The notes under the pieces: model-generated
Databases searched by the model: none
The model's input: only the letters and a program-made list of their open reading frames with translations
What the model was told of the DNA's origin: nothing
Assembly (NCBI GenBank): GCA_029224185.1
Contig: CM055198.1
Location: 23,245,036 to 23,309,035, forward strand
From: Karalla daura
Taxonomy: Eukaryota > Chordata > Actinopteri > Chaetodontiformes > Leiognathidae
Length of the DNA: 64,000 bases
Reading direction: 5' to 3'
Made by a program: the position numbers and the translations under genes
Shown here: one piece after another, positions 57,126-64,000 of the stretch
How the letters are laid out: the number at the start of each line of letters is the position of its first letter
Position numbering within the stretch: position 1 is the first letter of the stretch

Positions 57126-58404
57126 ATCTCGGCTCGTCCTGTGTCTGTTTTTTCTTTCTATATAAATGCGTTCCAGAGAGCCAGCAGGAGCAGCATGACC
57201 TGGGGGTGATCAAAACCACCTGGCTAGATACAGCAGTAATACGCCTGGTCGGGACCAGACCCGTTCTGTCAAATCTTCAGGGTCCATCAAATTAAGTTTA
57301 TTTTAAAAATCTGGCGTGTGATTTTGTGGGGCTCTTTGGAATGACTGGAACGTCAATAAACCCGTAGTAAGAAGAGCAGATATTTTGCCTCAGCGGTGCC
57401 TCTAGGCTCTGCTCTTGTTGTGCCAGCTGGAAATAATGATCTCTGCAGTCCTCAGAGGTTCTCCTGGGAGAACCACTGACCCCTGATCTGCCGGCTGTAG
57501 CAGCGTAATGCTGCTATTTTATTACTTTTAGACTCAAAATATTGGCCCACTTCAGTAATACTCCTGCATCATTTTGCTCTTTACCTAAGCAAATGTCTCA
57601 AATGTTTTCAACAGATATTGATTGGTACCAATGAAAGGCATCCAATAGAAAAAACAGGCCATGCTGAATCCAAGGAGCTGTAGAGTTGCGGTTGTAGATT
57701 CTTGAAGACATTTCACTTCATGCCACAACTTATGGCACTGACCTGGACAAATATGAATCTCCACATACGCCATGCTTAATATTTACTTGCCCTTAGTGTG
57801 TTTCTCTTCTCCTGGCTTGTTTTTTTACTCAGTCGGGGCTTCCCCTCCACCTGAAACCAAAACTAACAAGCTGTTTCTGCCAGCTATGTTTTCAACTGCT
57901 GGAGTTTCAGTCATGACATGCTGCTTTCATCTTGTACTTTGACATTTCAGTGGCTTTTATATCTTTCTTTACACCCTCCCTTTAATATCGATATTCATTC
58001 CTGCCACTGACAGAAGAAAAGATCCTGTAAGTAATAGTCAAGTAGTAAAACAGTAAAAATAATGAGATACTAAGTCATAATGTTGACATAATAAGATATA
58101 TGAAAGGGGAAATAATGAGATGGTGAGTGAAGATAAGTCAAAAGTAATGTGAATATAGGTCAAGTCTTTAAAATTATGAGTTTCAAAGAGTAATTCTGTC
58201 ATTGTGACTGAATTTAGGGCTGTGTACCACACCTCACTGAAATGTAGTTAGGCATGAAAGCCCAATAACTGACTCGTGTACTAGTACTCTAGTACTTCTA
58301 CCACTACGACCACTATATGAACGTTGTAACGGTCGCATCGTAGTTCTCAACTTCCACCGAGGTGTTTTCCGCACTGACTTCCTCGCGACCCCTCCTGAAG
58401 AAGA
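57126..58404. other. eln-limk1 intergenic spacer
   Basis: About 1.3 kb of AT-rich DNA between the eln poly(A) site and the limk1 promoter. It holds one interspersed-repeat remnant (57683-57740). No gene seen. Confidence 0.65.
57683..57740. repeat. Interspersed repeat remnant, copy 2
   Basis: Contains ttgtagattcttgaagacat then ttcacttcatgcc, the same core and orientation as at 41104. It lies in the eln-limk1 spacer. Confidence 0.5.
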
Positions 58405-58524
58405 GGGGCGGGCTCTCCTGACTGCTGATTGGCCAGAGCGCCCTCTCTCTTCGCTCATGATTGGCCGGAGCCCCGCCTCTCCTCTCGCTGTGATTGGCCG
58501 GCCGCGCTGTTGAATGACGCGTCA
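58405..58524 (+). promoter_or_regulatory. limk1 proximal promoter (CCAAT and GC boxes)
   Basis: Contains a GC box (GGGGCGGG, 58405-58412), three inverted CCAAT boxes (ATTGG at 58428, 58460 and 58493), CCCCGCC at 58471-58477 and a palindrome TGACGCGTCA at 58515-58524. No TATA box is visible. The region is CpG-rich and ends 134 bases before the limk1 ATG. Typical of a TATA-less housekeeping-type promoter; the start site is not known. Confidence 0.65.
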
Positions 58525-58658
58525 CGGCAGCGTGTGCTCTGAGGAAGCCGCAGGCGGCGACGGGCGCAGCGCTGGAGGCTCCGGTCATCACAGCTGGGAT
58601 CTGTCGACCAGAGGCGGCTGCTCGGTCCCGGAGCTCTCGGCTCGGTGTGGGAGAGTGA

Positions 58659-58716
58659 ATGAGGTTGATGCTGCTCTGCTGCACCTGGAAGGACGAACGC
58701 ATGGGAGAGGAGGAAG
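58659..58716 (+). CDS. limk1: limk1 coding exon 1
   Basis: ATG is chosen by the match to the human N-terminus and by an in-frame TGA directly before it (58656-58658). It encodes 19 residues plus G. Donor gtgggt after GAAG. The Kozak context is poor (T at -3, A at +4). Confidence 0.92.
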
Positions 58717-59004
58717 GTGGGTGCGAGGCTGCCGGGGGGTGGGAGGGAGGCAGGGCGGGAGAGAGGGAAGGAAGGAAGGGGATGAAGGGACAGGGACCAG
58801 TCTGCTGCTGCCGCAAACCGGAGGAAAACACGCCGCTTTGAGCTGTTTGCACCACTCGGACTGTTAGTGGAGGCGTTGAGGTGTTCGGGTCGGAGGGGCA
58901 GAGCCGGGGCAGGGTTTCTGTGGTGCAGCCACGGGGCTGATGATGAAGATGAAGATGATGGTGGTGGTGCTATGTGGTGCTATGTGGATGATGCTGGTTT
59001 TGGG

Positions 59005-59039
<35 letters not shown>

Positions 59040-59324
59040 GTGAGGATGCTGTTTGGATGCAGTTTTTGCCTCCAGGCCACATGCCGTGTTTACCCTCAGG
59101 CAGTGAAGTGAGATATCTGAAATATTCTGCTCTCACACGTAGGTAATCAGAATGAAACATGAGACCCTGAGTGGTCATCCCCTGCCCCTGTTTATGAGGT
59201 TCTGTTCAAAGCAGATATTGTGCTACACATGTAGTGATATCTAGAATACTGCATCGCTTCTTCTCATAAATTTAACATTGTCAATGGGTGATAAAAGGCT
59301 TTTATCTCAATCTGTACATGTAGA

Positions 59325-59399
<75 letters not shown>

Positions 59400-60173
59400 C
59401 CTCTGGACTTATTGTTGTAAGTTATGCGGTACAGTAGAACTGGTCAGACGTGATTATGCATGTTGCATGTTTGCATTAGTGAGGCTTGAGCTCATCTCCT
59501 GGGAATGGAGGAGGGTTTCAGTCACCTCTGCACAGGTTACCCGAGGAGCTGTCGTGCCAACTGAACTTGTAGGTTCTTGAAGATGTTTCACCTCTAGAAT
59601 CTACAACAACTCAAGTTGATACAAGTTACAACTGCTTCGATTTTGATCAACTGCGCACATGAGAATCTTCTAATACACCTGTGCAGGTTGTATTCATGTC
59701 ATTGTATCTGTGGCGGGGGGCACAGGTCAGGGAGAGAAGTGCCCCATAATAAAGAGCCGGGGTGAGTAATATTAATTAAAAAAGAAGTGAGAGCAGAGAT
59801 AGGAAACGCATTAGCGCAGGCTGGACCTGCCTATGAGTCAATACGATCAATGGAAGTACGACTGCAGGGCAGCTAATGAGCAGAGTGGAGAAGCCTGTGC
59901 TTTCAGATCATCAAACGCTGCCTCGTCTTGTTGTGCAGCATCACTGGATCAGGAGGTCGCAGGGGGACTGTTCCTGCAGCAGTCACTGGGTGTAATCGAT
60001 ATTCTTCGTCATGTTCGTGTTTCTAAACTGCTGATATGCAGTTATCTGTGATTAAGAGAACTCTGCTTATTTTTCTTAGACTTTGCATCGTAAATTTATG
60101 ACAGACTTGCTCTAAATGGGACTTAATGGCTCTGTTATGATTGTGTAACGTCCATTCTAATGGACCTCTACAG

Positions 60174-60216
<43 letters not shown>

Positions 60217-60990
60217 CAGGGCCTGCTGCTCTCTCTTTAATGCATCACAGGCTCGAATCAGCCAAATTGCTTCTTTCCTGAAACTCTAATCATAATTAAC
60301 ATTTTCTCCATTAGAGAGTGGGAGGATCAGCTTGTGGAAACGGGTCTTATCAGACAGTGTCCCCATCAATGCATAATCACGTTTAATTCTAGTTTTTTTT
60401 CTGTGAATATAAAGGTTAAGGAAATAGAGGTAAGGAGTGTATGTGTGTGTTAAAGGTGCATCATCGACTCTTTAACCACATTCTGACTCCTGCAAAAGCC
60501 TCTTGGTTGCAGCAGTATCCACTCATGCCAGAACATGATGTGGCTCAGTAATGTGGGGGTCAACATCGACATTTCATTCTTACTTGGAGTAGATATTCTC
60601 GGTGGCCTTGTGGTTTGTGCTGAGCCTCACACCAAGAAGGATCGTGTTGGACCCCCGAGTCTTTCTCTGTTGAGTTCACATGTTCTTCTGAATAATGGTA
60701 ATTCAAGCTTGATCTAAGTGGGAATCATGAGTAGGAGCTTTATCCAAAATTATAATAATGATGAACTTGATTTTGCTCGATTTGGCAGCAGTCACACCTG
60801 CACTCAACGCTTAAGGTCTATAGTTCAACACTGTGACATTAGCAGCCTGAACCCTTTAACTTTCCTCATCGAACGCCAAGAACATGTTTCTTTAGAAGCA
60901 TCTTTCAAAGGGAAAGAAAAAAAAATCACATTTCCCTTGTTTCTCTAAATGTAGAAACACTGAAGGTTTGTGGTTAAACACAAGGCCCTG

Positions 60991-61082
<92 letters not shown>

Positions 61083-61361
61083 CCTCAGCGGGGATTATTT
61101 ACCAGCTGTGGTGATTTGCATCAAAGACGAGGCCATCATGCAAACGTGCGTCGGCTTTTATTACATCTCATCAAAGCTCCTATTGATTTCCTGTGTTATG
61201 GGCTGTAAAAGTGCCGGATGTCTGGACTTCTGACCCCTGACGTGTGTTTCTGTTCTTCCAGCTGGAGGAAGTTTGCCCGTCTGTGCGGGATGCAAGCAGA
61301 GGATCTACGATGAGCAGTACCTCCAGGCGCTCAACTCCGACTGGCACACCGTTTGCTTCAG
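58659..61361 (+). CDS. limk1: LIM domain kinase 1, 5' part (exons 1-2)
   Basis: LIMK1 is a cytoplasmic Ser/Thr kinase with two LIM domains, a PDZ domain and a kinase domain; it phosphorylates and inactivates cofilin to stabilise actin. Only the first two coding exons are in the window: 58 + 100 nt, 52 full codons. The N-terminus MRLMLLCCTWKDERMGEE is nearly the human MRLTLLCCTWREERMGEE. Exon 2 gives LPVCAGCKQRIYDEQYLQAL then NSDWHTVCF, with first LIM zinc ligands C27, C30, H48 and C51. Exon 2 ends two bases into the expected Arg codon; the second half of LIM1 and all other domains lie beyond 64000. The gene follows eln in the same order as in human. Paralogue a or b is unresolved. Confidence 0.95.
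59005..59039. repeat. (GAT)n microsatellite
   Basis: TGATGA triplets, about 11 copies, in limk1 intron 1; a shorter imperfect run lies at 58938-58960. Confidence 0.95.
59326..59399. repeat. (ATCT)n tetranucleotide repeat
   Basis: About 18 perfect copies in limk1 intron 1. Confidence 0.97.
59563..59615. repeat. Interspersed repeat remnant, copy 3
   Basis: Contains ttgtaggttcttgaagatgt then ttcacctctagaatctac, in limk1 intron 1. Same core as copies 1 and 2. Confidence 0.5.
60175..60214. repeat. (AC)n microsatellite
   Basis: 40 bp in limk1 intron 1. Confidence 0.96.
60993..61079. repeat. (GT)n microsatellite, 87 bp
   Basis: Perfect run ending about 180 bases before limk1 exon 2. Confidence 0.97.
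61262..61361 (+). CDS. limk1: limk1 coding exon 2: first half of LIM1
   Basis: Acceptor tgttcttccag, donor gtacgg, 100 nt, phase 1 in and phase 2 out. Encodes AGGSLPVCAGCKQRIYDEQ and onward to HTVCF, the first four zinc ligands of LIM domain 1 (C-X2-C-X17-H-X2-C). Confidence 0.95.
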
Positions 61362-62401
61362 GTACGGCCCTGGAGAGGAGCTGTGAGCGGTCTGAGGAAG
61401 ACAGTCCCTGCACAGATCCTCCTCTCCACCCTGCTTCACCTCATCCAGGCCGGGTGGAGAGCAGGCCACACTCCGCTAGTAGGAGTCACAACAAGCATCC
61501 AGATCGGCTCCTATAACACGATGCCTCTGAGCCCATGTTAGTGAGGGCGACTGGCAGATGGAGACGTATTAATGGCCATCGATTCTCTCTGCGGTAACGC
61601 GAGACTTCCGCCAACAGCTTCTGTCGAGCTGTAAAGGAGCCGGCCCCCGGGGTCTCTTTATCCGAGTTTATGATTGGGATCACAAGGTTTTCTATGTATA
61701 TGTATATTTTCATTTAGATATATTTCCCCTTTCTCAGTGCAGGCAGCAGCACCAGCAGTGAATGAACCCATTGTTTGGCCTGGAGTGTGACTGGGTGCAG
61801 CCAGCAGCAGTTATTTACAGGTTTTATGACATTGTTCTGTTATTAGGACACAGTTATTGTTGTCATTTCTCCACCACTTTCTCTGCTGCTCTCGCGTCTT
61901 CAGCTAACTGTGTTCCTGAGGAGCAGGAGAAAGCACTGAGTCCTAGCTGGTGATGTCTGGCCTCGCTGGGTGCTGCTCCATCTGCCGCTCCAGTCAAGGT
62001 GCAGTCAGTTCAGCTGCGTGTCTGCATAGATGGACAGTGATGTGTCCAAACTGGGTGTCCTCTCTCTTTTATTATTTCTCCCTTCAAAGATTACTCCAAC
62101 AGCCTGGTTGGAGATACTCGTCTATTTATTTTCATTCAGTCGAGTCAAACTTTGTCATCTTCAGCTTGACCTCTCACCTGAGACTTTATGGGATCTGTGT
62201 GATTCCGCCTCCCTTTGGAGCCACACGTATTGACCTCACTGCTCCCGCACATCTGTCAGCCCTCCTGCTGCCCGGTCAACCTGAGCTGCCCGGGCGGGTG
62301 GAAACTCACCGCTCACTGCGCCATTAATGATTTCCCCCGGACAGACGTCTGTACGGGAAACCTGAGGAGTGAGGAGGCTCTGTGGGCACAGCGGTCTGTG
62401 G

Positions 62402-62422
62402 TTGTGTGTGTGTGTGTGTGTG
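62402..62422. repeat. (GT)n microsatellite
   Basis: Short GT run in limk1 intron 2. Confidence 0.92.
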
Positions 62423-62980
62423 TCAGTGAGACAGACAGGGAGGAACATCTGGCTGCCTGGGGGTGGATGAAGGACTGCAGTGGTTGTCTTTTTACTTTAA
62501 AGTCAGATTTTTGTTCCATTTCTCGCTGATGTGAGCATTCATGTGTGCGCCTGGTTCACACCTCTGCTGATGCCCTGAGGTTGGAAAGAGAAGCACAGCC
62601 GTGCACGTCTTTCATCCGAGCGTCCTGATGAGCAGGGTCAGCTCCCTCACACATGTGGAGAGGCCCTGTGAGCCAGGTGAGGCCTGCAGGACGTAGAGGC
62701 TGCTCCTGGTGAGTAGCATCCCCACTCGACAGCTCTCTGACACCACAGACATGAGAGGGAGAAGCTTTTTTTTTTTTACTCCGATCCAAATCCTGCGGGG
62801 GAACCAGATTGTCACAGAAAAGGAGGATTTAAGAAGGATTCACTACTCACACAAGACTTTTATGGCAAATTGACTGGTGGGAATGGAGTTTTTTTTAAGT
62901 CCTACTGCGGGGCCTGCCACTGGGCCGGAGCAGCGCTGCAGTGAGAGGGAAGTGTAGACGATAAGAGAGGAGGGGAGTGC

Positions 62981-63484
62981 AGGAACGCTGGGACGCTGGG
63001 ACGCTGGGACGCAGGAATGCTGGGACGCAGGAACGCTGGGACGCTGGGACGCAGGAATGCTGGGACGCAGGAACGCTGGGACGCAGGAACGCTGGGACAC
63101 TGGGACGCAGGAACGCTGGGACGCAGGAACGCTGGGACACTGGGACGCAGGAACGCTGGGACGCAGGAACGCTGGGACGCAGGAACGCTGGGACGCAGGA
63201 ACGCTGGGACGCTGGGATGCAGGAACGCTGGGACGCTGGGACGCTGGGACGCAGGAACGCTGGGACGCTGGGACGCTGGGACGCTGGGACGCAGGAACGC
63301 TGGGACACTGGGACGCAGGAACGCTGGGACGCAGGAACGCTGGGACGCAGGAACGCTGGGACGCTGGGATGCAGGAACGCTGGGACGCAGGAACGCTGGG
63401 ACGCAGGAACGCTGGGACGCAGGGACGCTGGGACGCAGGAACACTGGGACGCAGGGACGCTGGGACGCAGGAACGCAGGGACGC
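62981..63484. repeat. Octamer minisatellite, 63 units
   Basis: 504 bp of uninterrupted 8-bp units, mainly TGGGACGC and AGGAACGC, with rarer AGGAATGC, TGGGACAC, TGGGATGC, AGGGACGC and AGGAACAC. The eight-base phase holds throughout. Because 8 is not a multiple of 3, the three frames read the same peptide pattern, giving false open frames of over 200 codons on the minus strand. Confidence 0.95.
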
Positions 63485-63644
63485 AGGCCTGAGATGCTGA
63501 GAGCGTAGCTGGAGGGCAGCGCAGAGTCCCACGGGTGCAGAAACAAAACACGTCGGAAAATAGAAACGACTCCACGCTCCATGCTCAGGGCTTCATGGGA
63601 AAACGGAGTCACATTCTCTCTGAGAGTTGTTTTTGTCCTAAAAC

Positions 63645-63663
63645 TCTCTCTCTCTCTCTCTCA

Positions 63664-63699
<36 letters not shown>
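63645..63699. repeat. (CT)n-(AC)n compound repeat
   Basis: CT run to about 63662, then CA to 63698. Confidence 0.94.
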
Positions 63700-63700
<1 letters not shown>

Positions 63701-64000
63701 TTTACAGGGGAGTAAGAATGAAAAACATTTACCTTATTTGTTGAATAACGAATGTAGTTGATAAACATCGCTCATATTAAAATTGAGGCTATTAAATGGG
63801 CTGCTTTCACTTCTACAGCATCTGCTCCATTCTCTCTGTGTTGAGGCAGTAATTTATTACGTTTTAATTAATGGAAGTTCATCCTGCAGTCAGATCTGCA
63901 GCCTCTCTCTCTCTGTGTTGGGCCTTTTTTCAATTATTCATCCGTTCATTGTCTCTGAAGAGGCTTTGAGTCCTCAAGCCAAAGGCTTTGCAGACGCCTC

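Larger units (their letters stand above)
58717..61261 (+). other. limk1 intron 1
   Basis: 2.5 kb gt...ag intron. It contains (GAT)n, (ATCT)n, (AC)n and an 87-bp (GT)n, plus a repeat remnant at 59563. No additional exon recognised. Confidence 0.75.
61362..64000 (+). other. limk1 intron 2, 5' part
   Basis: Runs off the window. The rest of LIM1 was not found here. It contains a (TG)n, the octamer minisatellite (62981-63484) and a CT/AC tract. The long open frames in the minisatellite are not genes. Confidence 0.7.

Noticed and set aside
62977..63508. Plus-strand repeated RWDAGT open frames of 147-171 codons
   Set aside because: Same minisatellite artefact inside a limk1 intron.
62843..63612. 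Three overlapping minus-strand open frames of 226-236 codons with SVPASQR-type repeats
   Set aside because: They are a product of the 8-bp minisatellite read in all frames; no start context, splice structure or homology supports a protein.
1..64000. CRISPR arrays, operons or bacterial mobile elements
   Set aside because: Intron-rich vertebrate DNA; the tandem repeats lack unique spacers and are micro- or minisatellites.

Overview
The window is vertebrate genomic DNA, almost certainly from a teleost fish. It has long split genes, abundant (CA)n/(GT)n and (CT)n microsatellites, remnants of tRNA-related and LINE elements of teleost type, and one 100-N assembly gap. Two genes can be recognised, both on the + strand: a complete tropoelastin gene (eln, coding 13912-55558) and the first two coding exons of LIM-kinase 1 (limk1, 58659-61361, continuing beyond the window). 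ELN and LIMK1 are direct neighbours in the same order in the human Williams-Beuren region (7q11.23), so this is a conserved synteny block. Which teleost duplicate (elna/elnb, limk1a/limk1b) this is cannot be settled from the window.

Layout. 1-13911: no gene recognised; simple repeats, a minus-strand SINE remnant and a small minisatellite. 13912-25613: the first five eln exons, spread over 12 kb (intron 1 is 9.8 kb). 25614-36368: a 10.8 kb intron containing the gap. 36369-55558: 44 densely packed exons. 55559 to about 57130: 3' UTR ending in overlapping AATAAA signals. 57130-58400: short intergenic region. 58400-58660: limk1 promoter with three CCAAT boxes, GC boxes and CpGs. 58659-61361: limk1 exons 1 and 2. 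61362-64000: limk1 intron 2 with a 504-bp octamer minisatellite.

The reconstructed eln model has 49 coding exons, 3492 nt including stop, 1163 residues. Every intron is phase 1 and every internal exon is a multiple of three, as in mammalian elastin, so exons can be skipped or duplicated without a frameshift. The order is: signal peptide; Gly-Val-Pro and Gly-Leu hydrophobic exons with KP-type cross-link exons; a region matching the mammalian GYPIKAPKLPG / GKLPYGYG segment; a run of GG-rich exons ending in AAKAAKYG cross-link motifs; a polar, partly acidic stretch built from very small exons; a Tyr/Gln-rich stretch; and the conserved two-Cys basic C-terminus (CQGKYCGRRK). Elastin is a secreted extracellular-matrix monomer cross-linked by lysyl oxidases. 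LIMK1 is a cytoplasmic kinase that phosphorylates cofilin. They are neighbours but do not share a pathway.

The most interesting signals are recent repeat-driven growth of elastin (tandem exon+intron duplication, in-exon minisatellites), splice sites made of or touching microsatellites, a GC-AG intron, tandem acceptors, an in-frame stop-free intron, a miR-29 seed match just after the stop codon, and a CpG-bearing octamer satellite whose variants look like CpG-deamination products. I found no evidence for an entirely new biological system.
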